A stretch of 64,000 bases of DNA, taken from Levilactobacillus wangkuiensis (GTDB lineage: Bacteria > Bacillota > Bacilli > Lactobacillales > Lactobacillaceae). This document shows, piece by piece, positions 53,374 to 62,402 of this stretch. The position numbers and the translations under genes are program-made. The notes under the pieces are model-generated. The model was given only the letters and a program-made list of their open reading frames with translations, was not told the DNA's origin and searched no databases. Positions within the stretch are counted from its first letter, which is position 1; every line of letters begins with the position of its first letter. Location: NCBI RefSeq assembly GCF_016861605.1, contig NZ_BOLM01000007.1, forward strand, positions 115,546 to 179,545, written 5' to 3'.

Positions 53374-54425
53374 TAGATTCTCACCTTCATTTCAAGCTCG
53401 GCCGTATGACTGGTAGTCCCAAAAGTATGGGTGGCCTTCGTAATCAGCAAATACTTGCTGCCTAAGCCAATATCTTTCAAGCTTTTCACCTTCACCAAAG
53501 CTTCATTGCCCGGCACCATCGACAAGGTAGCCAGCGTCGTCAGCTTTAAAGTGTAGGTCTGTTTATTCTTAGACTTAAGAATATCCTTGGCCTTCTGCTT
53601 CATTTGCGCCGCGTTGGCCTTGTCCTTGGCTTTCTCGACAATCTGTAACTTACCCCAGCGGTCAACCGAGTTGCCGGCGGCCGTGACAGTCTTCAGTCTG
53701 GTGTTGGCTACGTCAGCAGCCTTCTTCTGGGCCGCAGTCTGTTTCTTGGCTTTGGCCGTGGATGAGGACTTCTGCTTCTTTTTCTTGTCAGTTCGGACTA
53801 CCCGGACGACATTAGCAGCCTCATCAATACTCTTACTTAAGGAAAAACCGGTCAGCTGCGACCTGTCACCAATAATATTCTTGAGCTTCTTGTACGGCGA
53901 GCGACGCAACTCAACGGTTCCATAATTGTCATGCAGAAAATACCGGTGTCCCGTAGCCAGCCGCGTCGACTTGAATGAAGCTTTCAGCATATCGAAATAG
54001 CTCTTACTGTCGGCAACCTCAGCAACTAGCTTGTGAGTCGACTTGTCCACCACCTTATGCTTCACGCCGGCTAGTTTCGCCACCTTAGTGAAACGTTGCG
54101 AGATAGTCGACACCGGCCAGATAAGCGAGTCCTGGTTTTTAAAGTATCGAAGGCTGTCGTAGGCCGTCACACTGAAAACTTCGGACTCATCGTAATCGAC
54201 CTTGAAGACTTTGCCTTTGAAGACGTGATCATGGTCCCAGTTGAACCAGATTACATCCCCGTTCTTAGGCGTGTACCCTTCGTCAACTTCAACCAGGCCA
54301 AAAGTCAGCTGACCGGCTGAGAAGTCGATGTCAGTCGTCCACTTGATATCAGTCTTTAAAATCTCACGTAGGTCCCACTTGGTCTTACTCCCCGGCGTCT
54401 GCGATTGAAAAAAAGTTACTGCCAT
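53373..54425 (-). CDS. XkdQ-type baseplate hub protein
   Basis: The product has 350 residues from the ATG (a GTG just before is in frame). The fold resembles phage late control gene D/gp27 hub proteins: FSAGQLTFGLVEVDEGYTPK near the start and a late TLATLSMVPGNEALVKVKSL. A lysine-rich insert lies at about 215-240 (KKKQKSSSTAKAKKQTAAQK). Confidence 0.88.
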   Translation of the reverse strand: MAVTFFQSQTPGSKTKWDLREILKTDIKWTTDIDFSAGQLTFGLVEVDEGYTPKNGDVIWFNWDHDHVFKGKVFKVDYDESEVFSVTAYDSLRYFKNQDSLIWPVSTISQRFTKVAKLAGVKHKVVDKSTHKLVAEVADSKSYFDMLKASFKSTRLATGHRYFLHDNYGTVELRRSPYKKLKNIIGDRSQLTGFSLSKSIDEAANVVRVVRTDKKKKQKSSSTAKAKKQTAAQKKAADVANTRLKTVTAAGNSVDRWGKLQIVEKAKDKANAAQMKQKAKDILKSKNKQTYTLKLTTLATLSMVPGNEALVKVKSLKDIGLGSKYLLITKATHTFGTTSHTAELEMKVRI

Positions 54426-54428
54426 CAC

Positions 54429-55130
54429 CTACACCGCCTTTACTGCTGACTTAGATACCCAGCCGCGAGCTCCGCCACTAAGCGTAGTGACGTGATAGGG
54501 GTACTTGGCACCCTTAGCAATCAACGAGATTTTTCGGGTGGCGTTCCGTTCTGTCATCCCGGGGCCGCTGCCATTCGAGCCAGCATGGAGCCGGCCATTC
54601 ACGACAACCTTAGAACCCCGTCCCACCTTACCGGGTGGGGCCGAGCGAGACTTGCCCTTCTTAGCGACCTTGGACTTTTTCTTCTTTTTGCTAGTCTTGA
54701 CCTTCTTAGCTTTATGGGGCTTTTTCTCAGTCAATTTAAGCGTGTAGATATACTCATTAGAGTTGCCGCCTGTCATACCATACTGGAATTCGGACATAGT
54801 CCCCTTAAAGCTAATCTTAGTTTTAGTAACCACCAGTCGGACCTGCTTCTTAGACTTATACATCTTATTGAGCTTATCCAGATAAGTTTGACCTTTGGCA
54901 TAAGGCTTTGAAACGCTGAGATAATGAGCTTCTTTCGGCTTGACCGGAATTGTACTTTTAATCTCGATGCTCTTAATCTTCTCATCACCAGTAAGGTTGA
55001 TTTGTCCCAACTTAATCACCGAAACGGTGGAGTCCTCGGTGCCTCCACCAATCAGAATCTCTTCTGGATTGAGCGGTAGTGCAAACGTCTTATTCTTACT
55101 GTCAGTTAGTTTGAATTGCATGCCAGCCAT
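54429..55130 (-). CDS. XkdP-like tail/baseplate protein with C-terminal SH3-like domain
   Basis: The product has 233 residues. Residues 1-135 match the XkdP N-domain (FALPLNPEEILIGGG). A lysine-rich linker follows (KVKTSKKKKKSKVAKKGKS), then a small SH3-like domain (RKISLIAKGAKYPYHVTTLS) where other phages have LysM. It probably binds peptidoglycan or bridges the hub. Confidence 0.82.
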   Translation of the reverse strand: MAGMQFKLTDSKNKTFALPLNPEEILIGGGTEDSTVSVIKLGQINLTGDEKIKSIEIKSTIPVKPKEAHYLSVSKPYAKGQTYLDKLNKMYKSKKQVRLVVTKTKISFKGTMSEFQYGMTGGNSNEYIYTLKLTEKKPHKAKKVKTSKKKKKSKVAKKGKSRSAPPGKVGRGSKVVVNGRLHAGSNGSGPGMTERNATRKISLIAKGAKYPYHVTTLSGGARGWVSKSAVKAV

Positions 55131-55131
55131 G

Positions 55132-57984
55132 CTAACCCCTCCGTTCCTTCAAATTGATTAAGTGAGATTCTAGTGCCGCGGCGATGCGCTCACCGTCGTA
55201 GTCGGCGTTACCAGTGCTTTGAATCTGGATGGCACCGGCGGCAAACGTGACATGAGTCCCGCCGTTTCGCTGATTACTGTTGGTGGTAGTGGCGTTGGTT
55301 GTACTAGAGCCTGATGCCACTCCTCGGACAAAGGGAGAATGACTAGGAGTCGATGCGTTAGGGTTGAATTCCGGCATCGTTGCCCCTCGTGCTCCACCCA
55401 CAGCAGAGTGCGCCATGGTGGCCCCGGCACCCGCAACTAATGAACTCGTCCCGTTCATACCGACTGCCATCCCTTGACCCATATAGTCCCCAATCTCAGC
55501 GAACACACGGGAAGGCGAGTGAATCTTAGCAGCGGCCCGAGCCGCACGGTCAGCTTGAGCGACCAGTGCGTTAGCAGCAGCGGCAACGGCCCCGACTTGG
55601 GAACGCATACCACCAGCTAGCCCAGCACCAATCATGGCTCCGGCTGAGCGCATGGCCCCGGCGCCCGCTCTAGCAGCACCCACCGCTTGTGCGATTGAAC
55701 TTCGTACAGCAGCAGAGATACCAGCACCGCCTTGACGGGCAGCGGCCGCCGCACCTCGCATACCAGACGCAACCGCTGAAACAACACCAGCCATCGAGGG
55801 ACGCATAACGTGTGGCGCAGCGATAGTCGGCATAGTTGGTTTAGTTGGCGTTGGAATCTTAGGTGTAGCCACTTTGACGTGAAGAGTTGGCATAGAAGCC
55901 GGCCGCGTCGGAGTAGGAATCTTCGGCGTAGCGACTTTGACATGAAGAGTCTGACCTTTAGGCATTGTCGGTGTTGGTACCTTAGGCGTTTCCACTTTAG
56001 GCTTGATGGTTGTAGATGCCGCCTTTGACTTAATCTGTTGGAAAGGATCAGCCGTGGAAGATGTATCTGCTTGAACCTTAGCCTTGATTGGATTAGCCGA
56101 AGCCTGTGACTGCAACTGTTTCAACGGATTGCCGACGCCAGTAGTATCCACCTGAGCCTTCGTTTTGACTGGGTGGGAGTCAGCTTGTGCCTGAATCGTT
56201 GCAAAAGGATTGGCCCCAGCCTGAATCTCAGGTTTAACGTTTACCTTTGCCGTTTTACCAGCGGTCATTTGATCCATCTGAGAAAATACATTAGATGTAT
56301 CCAACTTGGGCTTAACCTGAATATTACTTAACTGACTCTTTGTGCTACTTGCCTTTGATCCAAGCTGGTCCAGAGAGGACAGCACTTGGCTGGTAGCAGA
56401 CTTATCACCGATGTGGCTTAGCGCATCGCCAATTCCACTAATGCTATTCTTCGCCTTAGACAAAGAACTGGCTGCACCGCTAAAGTCTCCCGTCATGGCC
56501 TGATGAAGTGCTTGCATCCCTTGTACAATAGCCATAACAGCATGAACAACAGCCGCTCCAACACTTACGACAATTCTTAAAGCATCAGCAAGTGCGGCGA
56601 ATGCAACTGCAATGCTTACAATGACACCGACCCCAATCATTCCTAATGCCTGTCCCAACATTGGTAACAGTACGTTGGCAACTGGTGCTAGCGCCGACTT
56701 CAACTCATCAAACGCACTGACTAGTGGAGCAAAGATGCTCCCCATATTGCCGAAAACGCTACTCATGAAGTCCCTAATTCCAGCAAAGTTTGTCTGCCAA
56801 GCATAAACAGCAGCCACAACAGCAACTGTTACCACAGCTAAAGCGATTATGATTGGGGTTCCAAGCGCGCCGAACGCGCTGCCAATGGTACTAAACACCG
56901 AAACTATTTGTGCCGGCATTGCCTGAATCTTAGTGACAAAATTTATTAGGCCCATGCCAGCCGCCTCAGCTCCGGCAGAAACACTAGTCAAAATGCTTGA
57001 AATAGCTGAAATACCAGCAAATGCTCCAACAGCCGCTATTACATATGGCGCTACCATCTTCAACGGTTGTAAACCGGCCATAATCTTCGGACCTAATCCC
57101 AAAAGGCCATCAGCTAAGCCATCAAAATTGACATTGCCAATTTTATCGGTAATCCCGCTGATAGCATTGATACCGACTTTGCTGACCTTATCGAATGCCG
57201 GCTGCATTTTGTTGGCCAACGTTTCTTTAAGACCATCCATCGCTTGACCAACCGTCTTGTACTGGGTCGCCATTTTACTAAAGTTCTTGTTAGTACCAGT
57301 CTTAGCAATAGCCGCAAAGAAATCGTTGGTCTTAACCTTACCGTCCTGAACATCCTTAACCAGCTGACCAGTGCTTCGGTGCATAGTCTTGGCCACAGCG
57401 GCCATCCCAGCGGGAGTTTGCTCCATCATGAGCTTAAAGTCTTGCCATTGAATCTTAGGTTTAGCAGCGGCTTGCGTAGCCTGTTGACTTAAAGTCTTCA
57501 TGGCCTGTTGTGGGTCTGAAGAAGCGGACGCAAGGCCACCAAACCCTTTAACTAATGACTTTGTGTCCTTCGTACCAACAGCGGCTAACTGGCTATAGGT
57601 GGATGCCATATCGGACGCCGAATAGATGGTCTGCTGAGCGAACTTTTGCAAATCGCCCCGTGTGGAAGCAATCTGCTTAGGACTCTGGCCAATCATTTTC
57701 ATGTTGCCGTTAAATGTTTGCCATGCACGACTAGACTCATCGAGTTCACCATACATACTACGAACACCATTACCAATTGCACCCATAGCCTTCGTGACTC
57801 CAGCACCAATAACGTTAGCCCCTAAGAACTGTTTAAACATACCGCCGCCACTGCTTGACGCAGAGGTATTGCTTTTAAGTTTATTCATTGCCGTTGCGCT
57901 ACTACCTAAACCCGACTTCAATTTATTTAGCGCTCCACTAAAGGCGTCATTAATTTTAATCGTTGCGCTAACAGTCCCTGCCAT
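55132..57984 (-). CDS. Tail tape measure protein
   Basis: The product has 950 residues. The N-terminal tape-measure domain contains QDFKLMMEQTPAGMAAVAKT; hydrophobic helices lie between about 310 and 490 (two or three spans). Residues about 570-760 are rich in proline and threonine repeats (KVATPKIPTPT occurs twice), and the alanine- and glycine-rich C-terminus resembles other Siphoviridae and Myoviridae tapes. Its length sets the tail length. Confidence 0.93.
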   Translation of the reverse strand: MAGTVSATIKINDAFSGALNKLKSGLGSSATAMNKLKSNTSASSSGGGMFKQFLGANVIGAGVTKAMGAIGNGVRSMYGELDESSRAWQTFNGNMKMIGQSPKQIASTRGDLQKFAQQTIYSASDMASTYSQLAAVGTKDTKSLVKGFGGLASASSDPQQAMKTLSQQATQAAAKPKIQWQDFKLMMEQTPAGMAAVAKTMHRSTGQLVKDVQDGKVKTNDFFAAIAKTGTNKNFSKMATQYKTVGQAMDGLKETLANKMQPAFDKVSKVGINAISGITDKIGNVNFDGLADGLLGLGPKIMAGLQPLKMVAPYVIAAVGAFAGISAISSILTSVSAGAEAAGMGLINFVTKIQAMPAQIVSVFSTIGSAFGALGTPIIIALAVVTVAVVAAVYAWQTNFAGIRDFMSSVFGNMGSIFAPLVSAFDELKSALAPVANVLLPMLGQALGMIGVGVIVSIAVAFAALADALRIVVSVGAAVVHAVMAIVQGMQALHQAMTGDFSGAASSLSKAKNSISGIGDALSHIGDKSATSQVLSSLDQLGSKASSTKSQLSNIQVKPKLDTSNVFSQMDQMTAGKTAKVNVKPEIQAGANPFATIQAQADSHPVKTKAQVDTTGVGNPLKQLQSQASANPIKAKVQADTSSTADPFQQIKSKAASTTIKPKVETPKVPTPTMPKGQTLHVKVATPKIPTPTRPASMPTLHVKVATPKIPTPTKPTMPTIAAPHVMRPSMAGVVSAVASGMRGAAAAARQGGAGISAAVRSSIAQAVGAARAGAGAMRSAGAMIGAGLAGGMRSQVGAVAAAANALVAQADRAARAAAKIHSPSRVFAEIGDYMGQGMAVGMNGTSSLVAGAGATMAHSAVGGARGATMPEFNPNASTPSHSPFVRGVASGSSTTNATTTNSNQRNGGTHVTFAAGAIQIQSTGNADYDGERIAAALESHLINLKERRG

Positions 57985-58020
57985 TTATTCCCCTCCTTTC
58001 TATGAAAATAGGCCAGATCA

Positions 58021-58622
58021 CTACGACCTGGCCTTCCGTTCCATTTTCTTCTGTTGCTTCTTCTCTTCTTCGATTCGGTTATCAATTCCGGCTATGACTA
58101 AAGCTTTTTCATCCACGTCCAGATTGGCCCACTGCGCTGGCAGCCAGCCAAATTCAAACATGGCGTAGTGGTAATACCACAGCTCTGCGCCACGACCAGA
58201 CTTAATTAGTTTTTTGCAGCTTCCATCTTGTCATCCAAGGCTTCATCTGCACCGGACAGCTTATTAACTTCTTGTACCAACGCCGTGAATTCACCAATGG
58301 ATAGCATTTTCTTTAACGTCCCATAAGGATCCGCAAGCGTACCATAGAACTTCTGTAAGTCCTCAGAATCTAAGTCAGGTTGAACCACTGAGGTAAGAAG
58401 TAAGTCCTTAGCATACTCATCCTGATCCATGTTTTGAACAACTTGTCCGGACCGTGTCTTGGTAACCTTAGTCACTGACTTTTGCAGTCGTTCATTTTCT
58501 TCATTCGTAATCTCACGAATGACAAATGGGGCCGAGAAGCCCTTGAACTTCACTTCCTTGGTCGCCATTTCTCGCTTTCGTAAAAAATCTTTAACTGATA
58601 CTTGCGTCTTTGCTTCTGCCAT
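58021..58622 (-). CDS. Tail assembly chaperone gpGT-type frameshift fusion
   Basis: The 138-residue chaperone ends EAAKN. Its last codons GCA AAA AAC TAA contain the canonical slippery heptamer A AAA AAC (58209-58215). A -1 shift there reads on as LIKSGRGAELWYYHYAMFEF and about 50 more residues to a TAG at 58021, ending KKMERKARS. This is the classic G/GT arrangement of phage tail chaperones encoded just before the tape measure. The T part has an ATG within it but no good ribosome site. Confidence 0.9.
58206..58622 (-). CDS. Tail assembly chaperone gpG-type (XkdN-like)
   Basis: The product has 138 residues starting MAEAKTQVSVKDFLRKREMA, with EVKFKGFSAPFVIREITNEE. Soluble, charged, cytoplasmic. 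It coats the tape measure during tail assembly, together with the frameshift form. Position between tube and tape measure is diagnostic. Confidence 0.9.
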   Translation of the reverse strand: MAEAKTQVSVKDFLRKREMATKEVKFKGFSAPFVIREITNEENERLQKSVTKVTKTRSGQVVQNMDQDEYAKDLLLTSVVQPDLDSEDLQKFYGTLADPYGTLKKMLSIGEFTALVQEVNKLSGADEALDDKMEAAKN

Positions 58623-58640
58623 GTCAGTGGCCTCCTATTG

Positions 58641-59123
58641 TTAGTCTTCGAATCCGGTAAATGGTTGCAACAGCTGAGAATCTTCAAACGTAAAGTCCGT
58701 CTCAAACTCCATGACGCCATCGTCTGCTTCAAAATCGGCGATTGGAATATCGTCCAAGTTGACATTAAGCAGCTGAATACTTTGTTTCCCAGCGGCAGAC
58801 GTTGGGTCTTCAATGTCCATAATGACTTCAAAATAAAGGTCCTTGCCACCACGAACGTATGGCATCGCATACTTCATCCAGTTTGACGCGACAAGGTATC
58901 CGCCTAGAGAGCCGGTACCTTCCACACCAGTAACCTTCTTACGCTTAATACGTGAGCCGAGCGTCTGAACGTCTTCCTTGTTCTTTTCCCACTTTGCTGA
59001 GAATTTATTGCACTCAATCATGTTTCGGACTTTGCCATTAATCTTAGTGTAGATTCGTGCATCTTTGGTAGAGATAGTGTCTCGGCCATTTAAGACTTGC
59101 GCGAGCGTTTTAATTTCACTCAT
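58641..59123 (-). CDS. Tail tube protein (XkdM-like)
   Basis: The product has 160 residues. DARIYTKINGKVRNMIECNK and FETDFTFEDSQLLQPF are typical of XkdM-like tubes. It forms the inner tube around which the sheath contracts. It follows the sheath by 13 bp. Confidence 0.92.
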   Translation of the reverse strand: MSEIKTLAQVLNGRDTISTKDARIYTKINGKVRNMIECNKFSAKWEKNKEDVQTLGSRIKRKKVTGVEGTGSLGGYLVASNWMKYAMPYVRGGKDLYFEVIMDIEDPTSAAGKQSIQLLNVNLDDIPIADFEADDGVMEFETDFTFEDSQLLQPFTGFED

Positions 59124-59136
59124 TTATAATTCCCTC

Positions 59137-60492
59137 CTATCCAACATTAATCGTCATGTACAGCTTCTCCATTGAGTCAATCGGAGTAATCCCCAAAGTA
59201 ACCACGATTGCATCGGCATCAGTACCTGGATCAACCGTAATGTCTTCTGGGTCGAATGCTTGAATGACTCGTGCATCCGCAAGGCCTTGCAAATAAGTGG
59301 CCCGGTCAGCCTTGAACAGGCCCCGGCCGGTAGCATCATTCCCAACCTTACCGATGAAACTATCCTCAAAGGATTCAGACGTATTCATTGCAATGGTGTC
59401 CAACGTCCGCATAGTCCGGTTCTTCTGGAAGCTCTTAGGCTTGTCGTCTGTCACCGTCAGCAACGAATTAATGTCCTGTTCAACCACCACGGTTCCATCG
59501 CGCCGGGTGGTGAAAACAACTTGCCCAGCGTTAAGGGCTGTGATAGTCTGCTCGTTCGTCCGTTTGGGACTAGCAGCCACTGCGTCAGGATAAGCGGTAT
59601 AAGTGAGCGAGGTCGCTTCGTCAGCCGCTGAGGAAGCCCCAGCAAACCAGCCAGCCGCCTGAGTAGTCGTAAGCACAGTACCATCAGTCAGTTCAACACC
59701 ATTGTTGACCACTGACACACCTTCGTAATCGTACTTAGTGCCGCCTTCTTGACCTGGAACCACTGCACGAATCTTGTAGCCCTCGTCCTCCCGAAGTCGC
59801 TTCGTTGCGGCCGCTACCAGGCCGTGGATGTCATTGTCCACAGCAAAGCCGGCAGTCGTAACCACATTGTAGTTCTCCGTCCCCATGACATCGTTCAGCA
59901 CGTCCGTCACGTCGGTTGGCTTGGTAGTCCCACCAACTAATGGGTAGGTTGTGGTAGCAGACAAGGCGTCTAACTTTTCGGCTGCTCCTTCTGCGGTAAA
60001 TGCGACATCCACATAGGCGTTAGCCTCCAGGCCTGCAGCATTGGTAGTCCGGAGGGATTGCTCGTTGACTACTTCAGTACCGAAAAGGGTCGTGATAGTC
60101 ACCAGAGTGGTGTCTGCTGGATCCTTTTCGACTGAGATAGTCAGGTCGTTCCCTTTAGTTCCAGCATACTTAGCTGTGAAGGCCCATGGTAAGGCTTCGG
60201 GAGCTACCGTGGCCTTCTCACCACTGTTGGTATTCAAAAAGAGCACCGTAAGTGCTCCCTTTAGCGTTTCTTTTAAAGTTACCAGCTTGTCTAGGGTAGT
60301 CCCCAGAACAGCTTTAAAATCCGTCCCTGCATCGACTTCCGTAACGCCGTTAGCGCCCCAATTCAACTTCTCTGAGTTGATTAAGAGTGTTCGGCCCAGC
60401 GTCGTATCAGGCTTGGCTTGGGCAACTCCCTTGGTATTGATATAGGCACCAGGGCGCCGCTTGTTTTGCGTGGTCCATGTTCCTCCAGCCAT
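59137..60492 (-). CDS. Tail sheath protein (XkdK-like)
   Basis: The product has 451 residues. It starts MAGGTWTTQNKRRPGAYINT, the usual XkdK start, and ends with the conserved KLYMTINVG-type strand exchanged between subunits. Central domains show VVPGQEGG and DINSLLTVTDDKPKSFQKNR. A sheath gene proves a contractile tail. Confidence 0.95.
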   Translation of the reverse strand: MAGGTWTTQNKRRPGAYINTKGVAQAKPDTTLGRTLLINSEKLNWGANGVTEVDAGTDFKAVLGTTLDKLVTLKETLKGALTVLFLNTNSGEKATVAPEALPWAFTAKYAGTKGNDLTISVEKDPADTTLVTITTLFGTEVVNEQSLRTTNAAGLEANAYVDVAFTAEGAAEKLDALSATTTYPLVGGTTKPTDVTDVLNDVMGTENYNVVTTAGFAVDNDIHGLVAAATKRLREDEGYKIRAVVPGQEGGTKYDYEGVSVVNNGVELTDGTVLTTTQAAGWFAGASSAADEATSLTYTAYPDAVAASPKRTNEQTITALNAGQVVFTTRRDGTVVVEQDINSLLTVTDDKPKSFQKNRTMRTLDTIAMNTSESFEDSFIGKVGNDATGRGLFKADRATYLQGLADARVIQAFDPEDITVDPGTDADAIVVTLGITPIDSMEKLYMTINVG

Positions 60493-60678
60493 TTAAATTC
60501 CTCCTTTAGTATTCCGAATGATTTTCTTTGCCTCATCCAGTGAGTAGAGCACCTTATCATCAAGCTTGAGTGAGAGAATATCCCGCTCAATTGGCTTGAA
60601 TCCGGCACTTTTCACCAGTGAGGCCTTGCTATACTTTGCGGCCGTTTTGGCCGTTGCTTTCTTAGTTCGAGTAGCCAT
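60493..60678 (-). CDS. Small phage protein before the sheath
   Basis: The product has 61 residues, basic N-terminus (MATRTKKATAKTAAKYSKAS) and a LDDKVLYSLDEAKKIIRNTK C-terminus. Not recognised by name; similarly placed short proteins occur in other PBSX-like tail modules. Directly abuts the sheath start. Confidence 0.7.
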   Translation of the reverse strand: MATRTKKATAKTAAKYSKASLVKSAGFKPIERDILSLKLDDKVLYSLDEAKKIIRNTKGGI

Positions 60679-61079
60679 TACTTCACCCTTTCCGTTTGGT
60701 CCATCTTCTGTAGTTTCGTACCATCTTCCACAGGATGGGTCCAGAGCACAACGTTAAAATCTATTGTCAGTGTCCCATCTACCCGGCCGAAGTTACGGTC
60801 CCGAATGTGAGCGAACTCAGGAAGCGTCAGGAACTGATCCAACAACAATTGCTCCATTCTCTCCATATCTGCGTTCGGTTTATTCGGGGTCGGAAAGTAA
60901 ACGACTTGGTAGCCATGCGTTCGCTTCTGGCGGCCAAACAATTCTGGTTGGCCCCGGCTTCCAACCGCTGACACATAAAAAGACGGTTCCTTAAACCCGC
61001 CTTTCTGATTCTCGCGATAGATCGGAACATCAGGGACAATGGTTCCCAGTAACTGGCCGATACGTTCAATAATATTCAT
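60678..61079 (-). CDS. Tail completion/terminator protein (DUF6838-like)
   Basis: The product has 133 residues. ERIGQLLGTIVPDVPIYREN at the start and TLTIDFNVVLWTHPVEDGTK fit phage tail terminator proteins of the XkdJ-like position. Confidence 0.8.
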   Translation of the reverse strand: MNIIERIGQLLGTIVPDVPIYRENQKGGFKEPSFYVSAVGSRGQPELFGRQKRTHGYQVVYFPTPNKPNADMERMEQLLLDQFLTLPEFAHIRDRNFGRVDGTLTIDFNVVLWTHPVEDGTKLQKMDQTERVK

Positions 61080-61490
61080 CTATAGTAGCCCCTCCATGGC
61101 ACTCATGAAACCGGGCGTCAACAAGCCTGGTAGTTCACCCGAAATGGCTTCCACAGTATCACGGAGCATGAATCGACCTTCGACCCAGCCACCTCCGCCG
61201 CGAGTACGGTGACCGTTCTCAATGAACGGCGCGTATTCGACGTTGTTGGACAGTTGAAGTGAGATAACGGTCCCACCGATAAACGGGCCTCCAATGGTCC
61301 ATCCCCGTCGCAAGTTACCGGTATCAACGGGTGTAGTGTTGCTGACACGTCGTTGTGCCTGAACGCCCACCCGTTTAAGTGAATGTTGAAGCTCAGTCTT
61401 AAGGTGAGTCGGATTGGCAACTTTGGCTTGAACTTCTTTAGCCCAAGCTTGAAACTCGTCATCATCGACATCGACGGTAAAGAATGCCAT
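61080..61490 (-). CDS. HK97 gp10-like head-tail protein (XkdI-like)
   Basis: The product has 136 residues. The RVSNTTPVDTGNLRRGWTIG segment is diagnostic of the gp10 family, and NNVEYAPFIENGHRTRGGGG follows. It joins head completion to the tail. Confidence 0.9.
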   Translation of the reverse strand: MAFFTVDVDDDEFQAWAKEVQAKVANPTHLKTELQHSLKRVGVQAQRRVSNTTPVDTGNLRRGWTIGGPFIGGTVISLQLSNNVEYAPFIENGHRTRGGGGWVEGRFMLRDTVEAISGELPGLLTPGFMSAMEGLL

Positions 61491-61871
61491 CTACTCCACC
61501 TCCTCAGTCGCTTTCTCATCCCTGACCATCGCTACTTCTTGATGGCTCACATACCCGGCATATCCTTTGCTGGCGCGCTTATAGTGTGTAACCTGACCAT
61601 TTATATCAGTCACATCTATGTCAACACCAGCAGGGATTTTTAGGCCATTTCGGATGAGTAGTTTGGCGTCGTAAGCATCCGTCCCGAAAAACGTCTGATC
61701 ACTAGCCTTGAGTCCCTTAAGAATCACCTTGGCCGGTTCATTCTCAACGATGGTCACAGGCACAGTATCAGTGAAGGCACCGTCCTTAACCGTCTTGACA
61801 CCGGTGATGGTCGCTCGGTCAAACCACAGCTTAGTGAGTTGGCTGCCCATCTTACTAAATACAGCTTTCAT
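61491..61871 (-). CDS. Head closure-type protein (XkdH position)
   Basis: The product has 126 residues. The fold looks beta-barrel-like (LLIRNGLKIPAGVDIDVTDI). Family name uncertain; position gives the head-tail joining role. Start overlaps the previous gene by 4 bp. Confidence 0.75.
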   Translation of the reverse strand: MKAVFSKMGSQLTKLWFDRATITGVKTVKDGAFTDTVPVTIVENEPAKVILKGLKASDQTFFGTDAYDAKLLIRNGLKIPAGVDIDVTDINGQVTHYKRASKGYAGYVSHQEVAMVRDEKATEEVE

Positions 61872-62257
61872 CGCTTCACCACCCGAAATGAATTGAGCTG
61901 AGCGGTGTAGTTATCAGTCAATGAATTCACCGACTGTGACTCTGCATACACCTCACCAACCGACTTAAAAGTTACGGACGTGTCACCTTCGCTGAGTGTC
62001 TTAACGTCTCCATCTCGGTCAGCAATTGGTGTGAGTAGCTGATGAGTTGCTAGAAACTGCTGGCATAAGCCCACCAAAACTGTGTCAAGCTCAACAGGAA
62101 GCCCCGTAACATGCAAGTGCGTGTAGTTGGCTACGTCCTGAGCCACTTTGTCGAAAGCAAACTCCAGCATGACCTGATAGCTAGGATTGCTCCCATCATC
62201 AGGGTTAAGCAGATTGAGTTGTTTCAATAGTTCGTCTCGCCGTGGATGCTTATCCAT
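61868..62257 (-). CDS. Head-tail connector (gp6/YqbG-like)
   Basis: The product has 129 residues, helical (RDELLKQLNLLNPDDGSNPS; VGLCQQFLATHQLL). First gene after the capsid-HeH unit, the standard place of the connector protein. AAAGGGGG precedes the ATG. Confidence 0.8.
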   Translation of the reverse strand: MDKHPRRDELLKQLNLLNPDDGSNPSYQVMLEFAFDKVAQDVANYTHLHVTGLPVELDTVLVGLCQQFLATHQLLTPIADRDGDVKTLSEGDTSVTFKSVGEVYAESQSVNSLTDNYTAQLNSFRVVKR

Positions 62258-62270
62258 GTGGATTCCCCCT

Positions 62271-62402
62271 TTAGTCCGCCGGTACCAGCGCTAACAGGTC
62301 AGCCTTCAAGGTTACCCCATCATGGCTGATACCGTTAGCGTCAAGCCAGGCAGTAATCTCAGCTACCGTACTGGCACTGGTCGGTTTGTCGGGGGCTACG
62401 CT
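62271..62402 (-). CDS. HeH/LEM-like domain reached from the capsid gene by -1 frameshift
   Basis: This frame encodes SVAPDKPTSASTVAEITAWL, then DANGISHDGVTLKADLLALV: a helix-extended-helix fold. It has no ATG, GTG or TTG before the domain, and a TAA lies a few codons upstream in frame, so independent initiation is unlikely. The capsid gene ends GCC CCA AAA GCG TAG, where C CCA AAA (62402-62408) is a slippery heptamer; a -1 shift enters this frame directly and adds 43 residues to a fraction of capsid subunits. Confidence 0.8.
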   Translation of the reverse strand, partial: SVAPDKPTSASTVAEITAWLDANGISHDGVTLKADLLALVPAD

